A DNA stretch of 64,000 nucleotides from Sulfobacillus thermotolerans. GTDB taxonomy: Bacteria; Bacillota; Sulfobacillia; Sulfobacillales; Sulfobacillaceae. Of this stretch, positions 1 through 8,258 are shown in pieces (positions within the stretch are counted from its first letter, which is position 1; the number at the start of each line of letters is the position of its first letter). A model generated the notes under the pieces. It was not told where the DNA came from. It was given only the letters and a program-made list of their open reading frames with translations, and did no database searches. Location: contig CP019454.1 of the NCBI GenBank assembly GCA_002951815.1, positions 1,674,001 through 1,738,000 on the forward strand, given 5' to 3'. A program made the translations under genes and the position numbers.

Positions 1-2
1 TG

Positions 3-1235
3 GATGAGACAGCCCGGGTTACTGGTGTGCCTGTGGCGACCATAGAGCGTTTAGGCGAGCGCCTGGCGAGCGTGCATCCTTTGCTCTTGCGTACCGGGTA
101 TGGTGTACAAAGACAGGAGCATGCGGGGGAAGCTGTCTGGGCGATTTCTGCGTTGTCCGTGATCACCGGATCATACCGGGATGTGGGGGGCGGACACTTG
201 CTAGGGAATGGCGATGCTTTTCCCCTTAACTGGGACCGATTAACACGCCCAGAATTGCGACCTGGAAATCCCCGCACGATTAATATGGTACAGTTGGGAG
301 ATGCCTTAACCCAATTGGATGATCCCCCTGTTAAAGCTTTGATTGTGTATAACAGCAACCCCGCCGCGACGGCGCCGGATCAAGGGCGGGTTCTGGCGGG
401 ACTACGGCGTGAGGATTTGTTTACGGTCGTGCACGAGCAAATGTTGACGGACACGGCTCAGTATGCGGATTGGATATTGCCCGCGGCGATGGCCTTTGAA
501 ACCCTCGATCTCCATACGTCGTATTGGCACCGTTATATTCAGTTAAGCCCGCAAGCTGTATTGCCGGCAGGCGAAGCGGTATCGAATACCGAATTTTTTC
601 GGCGTTTGGCTAGAGCCTGTGGATTTAAGGACGCTCCATGGTGTCAGGATAGTGATGAAGATCTGATTCGGCAAGCCCTTGATACACAGCATCCGTGGCT
701 TCATGGCATTACGTGGGAAAGTCTGCAAAAACGTCCGGTGCAAAAAGTTAACCTTAAGGTGTCGGACCGTCCATTTTTAGATACTAAGGACCACAACGGT
801 CCTCTCTTTAGGTTGTACCCTTTACCTGTGTTGCCGTTTACTCCACCTCAGACGCCAGCAGAATATCCTCTTGTTCTGATTACGCCTTCGCGCAAAAATA
901 CGATTAAGTCGAGTTTTGGTAATAATCCCCGGTTGCTTATTCGAGAGCCTAATCCCACCATTTATGCGCATCAAGAGGATATAGAGCACTTGGGATTGCA
1001 AGATGGGCAGCGCGTACGCGTCGAAAGCCCGACAGGCCATGTAATTTTGCAGCTGCGCGGCAGCAAGCAGGCACGACCCGGCGTCGTCTTGAGTTATGCC
1101 GTACGTTGGAACCAAGACGGGGGAGGCGTCAATATTAATCAGTTGACGAGTCAAACGCTGTCAGACTTTGGTGGGGGGGCCACGTTTTACAGTACGCGGG
1201 TGAGGATAATTCCCTGGGAAAATGAGGTCGAGTGA
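3..1235 (+). CDS. Molybdopterin-dependent oxidoreductase, C-terminal part (cut by window start)
   Basis: The frame is open from the first bases of the window, so this is the 3' part (about 410 residues) of a larger molybdenum enzyme of the DMSO-reductase/formate-dehydrogenase superfamily. The first part matches the molybdopterin domain: a segment reading ALIVYNSNPAAT, then VVHEQMLTDTAQYADWILPA, which is typical of the region closing over the bis-MGD cofactor. The last 120 residues (from about PLVLITPSRKN to the end) fit the C-terminal molydopterin-dinucleotide-binding domain, with a GLQDGQRVRVESPTG-type motif. The N-terminal Fe-S domain and any active-site Cys/Sec/Ser ligand lie outside the window, so the substrate cannot be told. 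moaC and a mog-type gene for cofactor synthesis lie about 24 kb downstream. The family is certain; the exact enzyme is not. Confidence 0.9.
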   Translation, partial: DETARVTGVPVATIERLGERLASVHPLLLRTGYGVQRQEHAGEAVWAISALSVITGSYRDVGGGHLLGNGDAFPLNWDRLTRPELRPGNPRTINMVQLGDALTQLDDPPVKALIVYNSNPAATAPDQGRVLAGLRREDLFTVVHEQMLTDTAQYADWILPAAMAFETLDLHTSYWHRYIQLSPQAVLPAGEAVSNTEFFRRLARACGFKDAPWCQDSDEDLIRQALDTQHPWLHGITWESLQKRPVQKVNLKVSDRPFLDTKDHNGPLFRLYPLPVLPFTPPQTPAEYPLVLITPSRKNTIKSSFGNNPRLLIREPNPTIYAHQEDIEHLGLQDGQRVRVESPTGHVILQLRGSKQARPGVVLSYAVRWNQDGGGVNINQLTSQTLSDFGGGATFYSTRVRIIPWENEVE

Positions 1236-1236
1236 T

Positions 1237-2151
1237 ATGTGGATAGAATGTGTGCCCAATTTTTCAGAGGGTCGGCGTCTGGACGTCATGCAAGCCATCG
1301 CGGAGGCGGCCGCTAGTGCGGGAGCTCGGGTGTTGGGAATGGAAGGGGATTATGACCATAATCGGTCGGTGTTGACATTAGCCGGGGAGACCGCGACTGT
1401 CGAAGAGGCCGTACTGCGTGCGGCGTTTGTGGCGGTGTCGCAAATTGATTTGCGTCGGCACGTGGGAACTCATCCGCGGATGGGCGCTATCGATGTCATT
1501 CCTTTCATTCCCTTAGAGGGTACGAGCATGGCGGATGCCGTCCAGGCGGCGCAGAGGGTGGGCGAGCGGTTGGGGCGTGAGCTTGGACTTCCCGTGTATT
1601 TGTATGAGCACGCGGCGACGATTCCACAGAGGCGTAACTTGGCCGATGTGCGGCGCGGAGAATTTGAGGGTCTGGCAGCGCGAATGTCCAGTGATGTGCC
1701 GGACTACGGCCCCTCGTCTCCCCATCCGAGCGCGGGGGCGGTAGCAGTGGGGGCGCGCAGGCCGTTGATTGCCTTTAATGTTTTTTTAAACACGACGGAT
1801 ATTCAAGTCGCGCAGGCCGTAGCTAAAGCAGTGCGTAATTCCAGCGGAGGGCTCGCAGGGGTCAAGGCATTGGCCATGGATACCGTCTCGCAAGGACAGG
1901 TACAGGTATCGCTCAATTTGGTCGATTATCCTAAGACATCTTTGCCGCGGGCTGTGGAAATGGTCCGGCAAGAGGCGCAGCAGTATGGCGTTAGTGTGGC
2001 CCGCACCGAATTGGTGGGGTTGATGCCCGTCCAAGCTCTATTGGATACGGCACGGTATTACTTGCAACAGCCCGACTTAACTTTAGAACGGATTTTAGAA
2101 TGGCAATTAATGGAACAACTAGATGATGCGGGGCGGGTTGACAAGCCATGA
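1237..2151 (+). CDS. Glutamate formimidoyltransferase (FTCD N-terminal domain family)
   Basis: A 304-residue protein beginning MWIECVPNFSEGR, the hallmark N-terminus of the formiminotransferase domain that moves a formimino group from N-formiminoglutamate to tetrahydrofolate in histidine breakdown. DYDHNRSVLT and HVGTHPRMGAIDVIPF are the conserved substrate and folate-site segments. There is no fused cyclodeaminase domain, as is common in Bacillota. I prefer ATG 1237, which sits one base after the preceding stop with a GAGG upstream, over ATG 1222, which overlaps the upstream gene. No other hut gene is nearby, so a role in general folate one-carbon metabolism is also possible. Confidence 0.9.
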   Translation: MWIECVPNFSEGRRLDVMQAIAEAAASAGARVLGMEGDYDHNRSVLTLAGETATVEEAVLRAAFVAVSQIDLRRHVGTHPRMGAIDVIPFIPLEGTSMADAVQAAQRVGERLGRELGLPVYLYEHAATIPQRRNLADVRRGEFEGLAARMSSDVPDYGPSSPHPSAGAVAVGARRPLIAFNVFLNTTDIQVAQAVAKAVRNSSGGLAGVKALAMDTVSQGQVQVSLNLVDYPKTSLPRAVEMVRQEAQQYGVSVARTELVGLMPVQALLDTARYYLQQPDLTLERILEWQLMEQLDDAGRVDKP

Positions 2152-2167
2152 GGAGAACGGGGCGGGC

Positions 2168-2566
2168 ATGATTCACGGAATAGGCGTCGATGCGACGGAA
2201 ATTGCACGGATTGCGAAAGCATTGGAAAACCCGCGTTTTTTACCGCGCATCTTTACCCCCGCCGAATCACTGAGCGTTGGGGACGGACCCGAAGCGGTTA
2301 GGCGTTGGGCGGCTCGGTTTGCGGCAAAAGAAGCGCTCATTAAGGCTTGCGGAGGGATTCGAGGTAGCCGCTGGACTGATATTGAGATCGTGCGCCAAGA
2401 GCATCATGAGCCTTTGGTGAGGGTTAAAGGGCCTTTAGGCGTGTGGTTGCAAGAGCGCCAATTGCACATCTGGATGTCTTTTACCCATGAAAGGCTTTAT
2501 GCTATTGCCATGGTGGTGCTGGAGAAGAGGGAGGACTATGCGTCACAACCAGATATGGAGCGTTGA
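2168..2566 (+). CDS. acpS: Holo-[acyl-carrier-protein] synthase
   Basis: A 132-residue 4'-phosphopantetheinyl transferase that moves phosphopantetheine from CoA to apo-ACP. It starts MIHGIGVDATEIARI, the family's GxGxD motif carrying the Mg-binding Asp, and has WAARFAAKEALIKA (the WxxKEAxxKA motif) near residue 55. The length is normal. The start at 2168 is chosen because family homology begins there; an earlier in-frame ATG at 2123 would add 15 unrelated residues and overlap the upstream gene. The 3' end overlaps nnrD by 29 bp, which suggests translational coupling. The acpS / nnrD / alr / toxin-antitoxin order resembles the acpS-alr-ndoAI-ndoA region of Bacillus. Confidence 0.95.
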   Translation: MIHGIGVDATEIARIAKALENPRFLPRIFTPAESLSVGDGPEAVRRWAARFAAKEALIKACGGIRGSRWTDIEIVRQEHHEPLVRVKGPLGVWLQERQLHIWMSFTHERLYAIAMVVLEKREDYASQPDMER

Positions 2567-4043
2567 AGAGGCCAGGCATTATGACCGCCGGGCCCAAGAC
2601 TTTGGGGTCGGGTTTCTGTCCTTAATGGAAGTGGCGGGCGCCAAAGCCGCAGCACGGTGGGTTACGCAACTACCGAAAGGTCGAGGACTCGTACTAGCAG
2701 GTCCTGGGCATAATGGCGGCGATGCGTTAGTTGTAGCACGCTACCTAGCCCGCGACCATGATACCGACGTTTGTTTTCCTTTGGTGGAGCCGCAGTTTGC
2801 GGGAGCAAAGGGTCTGAAACAAGCGGCTATTGCGCACGGTGCTAGGGTGGTGGAGGTTGATGACGTCATACCGTCGGTCGCGCACTATGCCTGGGTAGTG
2901 GATGGAATCTTTGGCACGGGTTTTCACGGGAATCTTGATCCAACCGTCGCGCAAATTTTTGAGTCAATATCCGCAGCCGGTACGGCGATGTATGTGCTAG
3001 ACATCTTGTCTGGCGTTGATGCCGATAGTGGGGCATATCAGGGGCCGCCATTGGCTATCGCGAGTACAGTCACTTTTGGCGGTGCGAAATGGGGCCACTT
3101 CGGGTATCCGGGTGCCCTCTACACGGGGCCATTGACGATCGCGGATATTGGATTGGAGTGGCCAACAAACGGTGACGGGTGGATTAGTCCCAAATGGGCG
3201 TATGATCACAGACCTGCGCTTGCCGTGGGGGCTCACAAGTATCAGCGTGGACGAGTGGCTGTTGTCGGAGGCTCGGTGGCGATGACGGGCGCTCCTGTCA
3301 TGGCGGGAATGGCGGCCTTGCGGGCGGGCGCAGGTCTTGTGCAACTCATTGTTCCGCACAAAGCCCGTCGACGCATGGCCGTACCGGAGCCGTTGATGGT
3401 ATGGCCGTCGACGGGACGCGGATTATTGACCACCCAGGATTTAGAACAACTCATGCGTGCCGACGTCATTATCTTTGGACCGGGTATGGGGCGTGAGACG
3501 GGTGTTTTAGCGTTAGAACAGGTCGTGGGCTTGGGTAAGCCGTTAATCGTGGATGCGGATGGGCTATACTGGCTTGCCAAACGGCCGGACTTGAGGTTAC
3601 CCGCGCGGTCGTTGTTAACCCCACATAGCGGGGAAATGGGCATGCTGTTAGGGATCAGTGCGGCGGTGGTGGATCATAATCGGGTCAGTGCATTTCACCA
3701 AGCCTATCGTCGGTATCAGACGACGTTGGTGCTCAAAGGACTTTATACGCTCACGGGGGATGCCCAGATCCTAGTGAATACGGCGAATACGCCGGCGTTA
3801 GCCACGGCTGGGTCCGGGGACGTGCTAAGCGGTATTGTGGCGGGGATTTTAGCCTCAGCACCTCAAATGTCTAGTGCACAAGCGGCGGCGCTGGCCACGT
3901 ATGTGCATGGGTGGAGTGGCATTCATGCCGCACGCCACCATGGCCGTAGCGTTGTGGCAACGGACCTGATTGAGTGCTTGGGGCAAGCGTGGCACAGTGT
4001 GGAAACCGAAGAGGAGCCTCCACAGTTGCCGCAGTGGATATAG
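2538..4043 (+). CDS. nnrD: Bifunctional NAD(P)HX epimerase / ADP-dependent NAD(P)HX dehydratase
   Basis: A 501-residue two-domain repair enzyme for hydrated NAD(P)H. Residues about 1-210 are the YjeF_N epimerase domain, with GPGHNGGDALVVAR as the signature. Residues about 220-490 are the ribokinase-like carbohydrate-kinase dehydratase domain, with a VVGGS...G motif, GPGMGR, LTPHSGEM and the ATATAGSGDVLSGIV-type motif (here PALATAGSGDVLSG) near the C-terminus. ATG 2538 follows GGGAGG by about 6 bases; the longer frame from 2487 starts inside acpS and lacks homology. Located between acpS and alr. Confidence 0.95.
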   Translation: MRHNQIWSVEEARHYDRRAQDFGVGFLSLMEVAGAKAAARWVTQLPKGRGLVLAGPGHNGGDALVVARYLARDHDTDVCFPLVEPQFAGAKGLKQAAIAHGARVVEVDDVIPSVAHYAWVVDGIFGTGFHGNLDPTVAQIFESISAAGTAMYVLDILSGVDADSGAYQGPPLAIASTVTFGGAKWGHFGYPGALYTGPLTIADIGLEWPTNGDGWISPKWAYDHRPALAVGAHKYQRGRVAVVGGSVAMTGAPVMAGMAALRAGAGLVQLIVPHKARRRMAVPEPLMVWPSTGRGLLTTQDLEQLMRADVIIFGPGMGRETGVLALEQVVGLGKPLIVDADGLYWLAKRPDLRLPARSLLTPHSGEMGMLLGISAAVVDHNRVSAFHQAYRRYQTTLVLKGLYTLTGDAQILVNTANTPALATAGSGDVLSGIVAGILASAPQMSSAQAAALATYVHGWSGIHAARHHGRSVVATDLIECLGQAWHSVETEEEPPQLPQWI

Positions 4044-4075
4044 CCTCATAGCCCAAGAGAACAGGGGGACCACCA

Positions 4076-5182
4076 GTGAGACCAACAATTGCGCGCATTT
4101 ATTTAGACCGTTTGCAGCATAACGTGTCATGGATTTTGAACCGGTTGAATCCGCATGTACAACTGATGGCCGTGGTCAAGGCAGACGGGTATGGCCACGG
4201 AGCGGTTCCGGTGGCACAAGCGGCCTTAAGTGCGGGAGCTTCGTATTTGGGTGTCGCTCTCGTGGGAGAGGGCGTGGCTTTGCGTAACGCTGGCATAGAC
4301 GCTCCTATTTTAGTGCTGGGCCAACCGGCCGCCCAAGAAGTTACGGAGGCGCTGGACAATCAGCTGGATTTAGTGGTCTTTGACCCGGAGCGATTTGCGC
4401 AAATCGAAGAGGCGGCCAAAAAGCGTCAGAGGCCGGCACGGGTGCACTTGAAGATGGATACTGGGATGGGACGCATTGGTATGCTTCCCGCACACTTGGA
4501 TGATGCGTGGATTGAACGTCTGCGCTCGCCCCACGTGATATTAGCGGGCCTTATGACGCATTTCGCGAATGCGGATGCGTCTGACCCGCTACTCACCCAG
4601 CATCAAGTGGCGGTGTTCTTGGATATTGCCGAACGTCTGCGACAAGCCTCTATCGAGCCATTACTGATGCATGCCGCTAATTCGGCTGCGGCACTAAAAT
4701 ATCCAGGAACGCAATTTAGCATGGTGCGGGTGGGGATTGCGATGTATGGTCTTGAAGCATACCATCCGATGCCTAAGGGATTACGGCCTGTCATGGAGTT
4801 GATCAGTACAGTGACCTTTGTCAAAGACGTGGACGAAGGGTTTGCTGTAGGCTACGGGAGCACATTTGTGACCGACCGTCCCATGAAAATTATCACCGTC
4901 CCCATTGGCTACGCGGATGGATACCGGCGTGCTCTCTCTAACCGTGCCCAGGTATTGATTCGAGGTCATCGTTACCCGGTGGTTGGCCGCATTTCGATGG
5001 ATCAGTTGTCCGTCGGGGCAGATGCCGCTGCACCCATTCATGTAGGGGATCCGGTGGTGCTGATAGGCGAGTCGGGGGGGCTCACCGTAACGGCTGATGA
5101 CTTAGCCCGGGAAGCGGATACCATTGGGTATGAAATTGTTACCGGAATTTCGGCGCGAGTGCCCCGTGTTTACGGTGATTGA
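4076..5182 (+). CDS. alr: Alanine racemase
   Basis: A 368-residue PLP enzyme making D-alanine for peptidoglycan. The PLP lysine is in AVVKADGYGHG near residue 36, and the second catalytic Tyr lies in the FAVGYGSTFVTDRP region, about residue 260. The motif HLKMDTGMGRIG and the HAANSAAAL segment are also typical. The start is GTG 4076 after an AGGGGG ribosome site. Its stop codon overlaps the -35 box of the promoter for the following toxin-antitoxin pair. Confidence 0.96.
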   Translation: MRPTIARIYLDRLQHNVSWILNRLNPHVQLMAVVKADGYGHGAVPVAQAALSAGASYLGVALVGEGVALRNAGIDAPILVLGQPAAQEVTEALDNQLDLVVFDPERFAQIEEAAKKRQRPARVHLKMDTGMGRIGMLPAHLDDAWIERLRSPHVILAGLMTHFANADASDPLLTQHQVAVFLDIAERLRQASIEPLLMHAANSAAALKYPGTQFSMVRVGIAMYGLEAYHPMPKGLRPVMELISTVTFVKDVDEGFAVGYGSTFVTDRPMKIITVPIGYADGYRRALSNRAQVLIRGHRYPVVGRISMDQLSVGADAAAPIHVGDPVVLIGESGGLTVTADDLAREADTIGYEIVTGISARVPRVYGD

Positions 5183-5208
5183 CAGCGATTTTTTGCGCAG
5201 ACTATAAT
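5179..5208 (+). promoter_or_regulatory. Sigma-A-type promoter for the EndoAI/EndoA pair
   Basis: Perfect -35 TTGACA (5179-5184) and perfect -10 TATAAT (5203-5208) separated by 18 bases. The -35 overlaps the alr stop codon, so the toxin-antitoxin pair probably has its own strong promoter in addition to any read-through from alr. Confidence 0.75.
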
Positions 5209-5237
5209 GAAGAGCATCAGGGAAAGAGGTGGGCATT

Positions 5238-5483
5238 TTGGAAGAAAACCGTCGGGTGATAGTGCGCATGCCCCATCATTTGGTGGACGCACTGGACAAA
5301 GTGGCGGATGGCGAAGGGCGTCACCGGAGCGAGGTCATTCGCGAAAGTGTCGAGTTTTACATCGCCGAACAAAGAAAACGGCAACTCCGGCAAGAACTGA
5401 TTCAAGGATATCAAGAGCTTGGCGCGCTCAATGCGTCCTTGGCAGAAGAACCGTGGGAATATGCCGGGAGCCCTCAGGAGTAA
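5238..5483 (+). CDS. Ribbon-helix-helix antitoxin, EndoAI/MazE-like
   Basis: About 81 residues (84 if GTG 5229 is used). The N-terminal half, RRVIVRMPHHLVDALDKVADGEGRHRSEV, is cut here only by length and is a textbook CopG-type ribbon-helix-helix DNA-binding fold. The C-terminal half is charged and probably binds the toxin. The gene directly precedes an EndoA/MazF toxin with no gap, as antitoxins do. TTG 5238 is preferred because the AGAGGTGGG ribosome site is well spaced from it. It likely represses its own promoter at 5179-5208. Confidence 0.88.
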   Translation: MEENRRVIVRMPHHLVDALDKVADGEGRHRSEVIRESVEFYIAEQRKRQLRQELIQGYQELGALNASLAEEPWEYAGSPQE

Positions 5484-5855
5484 ATGACGGTGGCCATATC
5501 TGATGTAGTTGTAAAACGCGGCGATATTTTTTTTGCGGATTTGTCTCCCGTGGTCGGTTCCGAACAGGGAGGAATCCGCCCAGTTTTAATACTGCAGAAT
5601 GATATTGGCAATCGCTATAGTCCCACGACGATTATCTGCGCGGTCACATCGCAAGTCTTCAAAACGCGGCTGCCCATCCACGTGGATGTCAAGGCCCACG
5701 AATCCAACCTCGATCGGGATTCCGTTATTCTTCTCGAACAAATTCGGACGATTGACAAAAGACGACTGAAAGAGCGCATTGCGCACTTGAATCCTGATAT
5801 TATGAATCGTGTCAATCAAGCGATTGTCATCAGCCTGGGGCTTACTGACCTCTAA
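5484..5855 (+). CDS. ndoA: EndoA/MazF-family mRNA endoribonuclease toxin
   Basis: A 123-residue PemK/MazF toxin that cleaves mRNA. It begins its fold at VKRGDIFFADLSPVVGSEQGG, followed by RPVLILQND, NRYSPTTIICAVTSQ and the C-terminal RTIDKRRLKERI, which closely follow Bacillus EndoA. The catalytic Arg (in GIRPV) and Thr/Ser (in VTSQ) are in place, so the toxin looks intact. ATG 5484 starts right after the antitoxin stop codon. Placement after alr matches B. subtilis alr-ndoAI-ndoA. Confidence 0.95.
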   Translation: MTVAISDVVVKRGDIFFADLSPVVGSEQGGIRPVLILQNDIGNRYSPTTIICAVTSQVFKTRLPIHVDVKAHESNLDRDSVILLEQIRTIDKRRLKERIAHLNPDIMNRVNQAIVISLGLTDL

Positions 5856-5900
5856 ACAGGCTGATTACGTATTTTCGTCTTAATAAGGAGCGAGAGTTTA

Positions 5901-6644
5901 TTGGAAAGCAAACCCCTCATAGCGATTTCCATGTCTCGTGAGTTAGGACCGGATAATGTCTATCGGGACTTTTTACGGGCGCCGTATTTGCATGCCGTTG
6001 TTCAAGCGGGAGGCATTCCTGTGTTATTGCCCAATGTTCCTGAAAGTCAAGAAGCATTGTTGCGGTGCGATGGGCTATTGTTAACGGGAGGCGGCGATTT
6101 TGATCCCGCAGCCTACGGGGCTCTGGATGCGGGAACGAACCAAGCTAGTATCTCAAAAGACCGTGACCGTACAGAAATCGCATTAGTGCGCGCGGCCCTC
6201 CAACACAAAATGCCTGTGTTTGGCATTTGCCGCGGTGTGCAGGCGATTGCGGTGGCTCAAGAGGGGACGTTGGTTCAAGATATCCCTCGTGTGTATCCTA
6301 CGTCTGATATTCACCATAATCAGTCGCAGCCGCGTCAACAGGCCACCCACGGTGTCACGGTATTGCCGGGTACGAAACTTCACCATGTTACGGAAACAAC
6401 GGATTTGCGGGTTAACTCCTTTCACCATCAGGCTTTAGACAAGGTGCCCCGTGGATGGAATGTGGCCGCCCATGCAGAAGATGGACTCGTTGAAGCGATT
6501 GAATATCCGGGAAACTCATGGGGCATTGGCGTTCAGTGGCATCCTGAGGACCTTGTCGATTCCGAGACTCATGCCCGCAAACTGTTTGCGGACTTTGTTG
6601 ATGCCGCACGGCAATATATGGAACAGGAGAGGCATAATGTCTGA
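5901..6644 (+). CDS. Gamma-glutamyl-gamma-aminobutyrate hydrolase family (peptidase C26) protein
   Basis: A 247-residue class-I glutamine-amidotransferase-like hydrolase. The nucleophile Cys is in FGICRGVQAI (about residue 112) and the catalytic His-x-Glu is in GVQWHPED (about residue 215). LLTGGGDFDP near residue 60 is the oxyanion region. Family members cleave gamma-glutamyl-GABA or gamma-glutamyl conjugates. The start is TTG 5901 behind AAGGAG. The end overlaps the following asparaginase by 8 bp, so the two probably form an amide-degrading operon. The physiological substrate is not readable from the sequence. Confidence 0.9.
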   Translation: MESKPLIAISMSRELGPDNVYRDFLRAPYLHAVVQAGGIPVLLPNVPESQEALLRCDGLLLTGGGDFDPAAYGALDAGTNQASISKDRDRTEIALVRAALQHKMPVFGICRGVQAIAVAQEGTLVQDIPRVYPTSDIHHNQSQPRQQATHGVTVLPGTKLHHVTETTDLRVNSFHHQALDKVPRGWNVAAHAEDGLVEAIEYPGNSWGIGVQWHPEDLVDSETHARKLFADFVDAARQYMEQERHNV

Positions 6645-7653
6645 ACTGGCTGTAGAAATTACGCGGGGCGGTCATGTAGAAAGTCGAGCCTATGCCGACG
6701 TGGCGGTGGTGGATAGTCTTGGGCATATTCGCTATTGGCTCGGAGATCCACAACGTCCCACGTTTTGGCGCTCTAGCGCCAAACCCTTTCAAGCGTTGCC
6801 AGTGGTGTTGGCCGGGGGAACAAGCCAATACCACTTCACCACGGAAGAGGTGGCCATGATTTGTGCGTCACACGGTGGAGAGCCCGAGCATGTGAAGACG
6901 GTTGCAGGTTTGCTGTCTCGTATCGGGGCAACGCCGGAGGATTTAGCCTGTGGCGTGCATGCGCCAAGCTATGGGCCCGCAGCGCATGATCTCGAGGCCA
7001 AAGGGATAGCGCCCAGTCCGCTCCACAACAATTGTAGTGGCAAGCATACGGGAATGTTGACCTTAGCCAAAGTCTTGGGTGTACCCTTTGAGGGCTATGA
7101 AAATCCGAGTCATCTTGTGCAACAAAAGATTCGTGAGAGCATCGCAAAGATGACCGGCGTGGACCAGTCTGCGCTCCAGACGGGTATCGACGGCTGTAGC
7201 GTGCCCACATTTTTTCTCCCCTTGGCACGTATGGCGTACGCTTATGCACGATTGGTCGACCCGCGGGGACTGGAAGAGCCTTGGCAGGTGGGCTCGACCC
7301 TTATCGCGGAAGCAATGCGGCTTCACCCCTATTTAGTATCGGGAACGGGACGTCTCGAAGTCACTTTAGCGGAGGCCACAGCGCACCGGTTTGTTGCCAA
7401 AGGCGGAGCCGAGGCGGTATTTTGCCTTGGAATTCCAGAACGAGGCTTGGGGCTTGCGGTGAAAATGGACGACGGCATGTCCCGGACCGTGCCGACCGTT
7501 GTCATTCAAGCCTTGCGTGACATGGGGGCCCTTAGTGATAGCGAAATGGCGGCGTTAACAGACGTCATGGCGCCCATTTTGCGTAATCACCGTGGGGTGG
7601 AAGTGGGTCAGATTCGTCCGGCCTTTCACCTGCACTCAGGAAAATTAGCCTAG
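6637..7653 (+). CDS. Asparaginase (Asparaginase_II / thermolabile family)
   Basis: A 338-residue member of the asparaginase II family (PF06089 type), unrelated to the classical AnsA/AnsB fold. Family landmarks seen are FWRSSAKPFQALP, MICASHGGEPEHV, NNCSGKHTGML and TGIDGCSVPTF. It likely hydrolyses asparagine to aspartate and ammonia. ATG 6637 follows an AGGAGAGG site and overlaps the upstream gene by 8 bp; the in-frame ATG at 6451 lies deep within that gene and is not the start. Confidence 0.9.
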   Translation: MSELAVEITRGGHVESRAYADVAVVDSLGHIRYWLGDPQRPTFWRSSAKPFQALPVVLAGGTSQYHFTTEEVAMICASHGGEPEHVKTVAGLLSRIGATPEDLACGVHAPSYGPAAHDLEAKGIAPSPLHNNCSGKHTGMLTLAKVLGVPFEGYENPSHLVQQKIRESIAKMTGVDQSALQTGIDGCSVPTFFLPLARMAYAYARLVDPRGLEEPWQVGSTLIAEAMRLHPYLVSGTGRLEVTLAEATAHRFVAKGGAEAVFCLGIPERGLGLAVKMDDGMSRTVPTVVIQALRDMGALSDSEMAALTDVMAPILRNHRGVEVGQIRPAFHLHSGKLA

Positions 7654-7689
7654 GCTTAGATTGCTGGATAAATAATATCCGTTACATGA

Positions 7690-7718
7690 TTGAAAAGAAC
7701 ATCCTCTCTCATTAGAAT
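7690..7718 (+). promoter_or_regulatory. Promoter of the rubrerythrin operon
   Basis: -35 TTGAAA (7690-7695), a 17-base spacer, and -10 TAGAAT (7713-7718). It lies about 50 bp upstream of the rubrerythrin start. The -10 overlaps the PerR/Fur-like box at 7712-7726. Confidence 0.65.
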
Positions 7719-7726
7719 AATTCTTA
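7712..7726. promoter_or_regulatory. PerR/Fur-like operator overlapping the rubrerythrin promoter
   Basis: The 15-mer TTAGAATAATTCTTA is an inverted repeat (7-1-7; six of seven arm positions pair) that closely follows the PerR-box form TTATAATnATTATAA. It covers the -10 region, so a bound repressor would block transcription. Rubrerythrins are typical PerR targets, which is the basis for the reading; no perR gene is in the window. Confidence 0.55.
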
Positions 7727-7770
7727 GGTAATCTCGGTTACCGAAAAAATCTAACGAGGGGGGTTTTCTT

Positions 7771-8193
7771 TTGCCGTCACTGCTGAATACCCAGACTCAC
7801 AGCAATCTTAAAGAAGCTTTTGCCGGAGAGTCGCAAGCTAATCGGCGTTATCTGTATTTCGCGCAAAAAGCCGACATTGAGGGGCGTCCCGATGTCGCAG
7901 GACTATTTCGTGATGTTGCTGAGGGAGAAACGGGTCATGCTTTTGGGCATTTTGAGTTTTTAGAGGAAGTGGGCGATCCCGTGACTGGGGTACCTGTGGG
8001 CTCAACCGAGGATAACTTGAAAAGCGCTATTGAAGGCGAAACGTATGAATACACCCAAATGTATCCTGGGTTTGCTAAAGTGGCCCGTGAAGAGGGCTTC
8101 GACGACATTGCTGAATGGTTCGAAACCTTGGCACGCGCTGAAAAGAGCCATGCAGGACGATTTACCAAAGGCTTGGCGGCACTAGACGATTAA
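7771..8193 (+). CDS. Rubrerythrin-type diiron protein without rubredoxin domain
   Basis: A 140-residue four-helix ferritin-like protein. The metal-binding pattern is visible as [10 protein letters not shown] (first Glu, about residue 18), [10 protein letters not shown] (Glu and His, about residue 51), [11 protein letters not shown] and [11 protein letters not shown] near the C-terminus. It lacks the C-terminal CxxC rubredoxin domain of full rubrerythrins and so resembles the sulerythrin/erythrin class. Family members act as peroxidases, which need an outside electron donor when no rubredoxin domain is fused. The start is TTG 7771 after GGGGGG. It heads a group with an HdrD-like Fe-S protein and a DUF3501 protein, which may be redox partners. 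Confidence 0.93.
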   Translation: MPSLLNTQTHSNLKEAFAGESQANRRYLYFAQKADIEGRPDVAGLFRDVAEGETGHAFGHFEFLEEVGDPVTGVPVGSTEDNLKSAIEGETYEYTQMYPGFAKVAREEGFDDIAEWFETLARAEKSHAGRFTKGLAALDD

Positions 8194-8203
8194 GTCACCG
8201 CAC

Positions 8204-8230
8204 ATCAAGGGGCCTTTAAGGCCCCTTGAT
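8204..8230 (+). terminator. Perfect hairpin after the rubrerythrin gene
   Basis: A 27-base perfect palindrome around GGGGCCTTTAAGGCCCC with no T-run after it. It may stabilise the short rubrerythrin mRNA or partly attenuate read-through into the Fe-S gene, rather than act as a full intrinsic terminator. Confidence 0.5.
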
Positions 8231-8258
8231 GGCGATGAGGCGAAAAGGGGTGTCCTGT

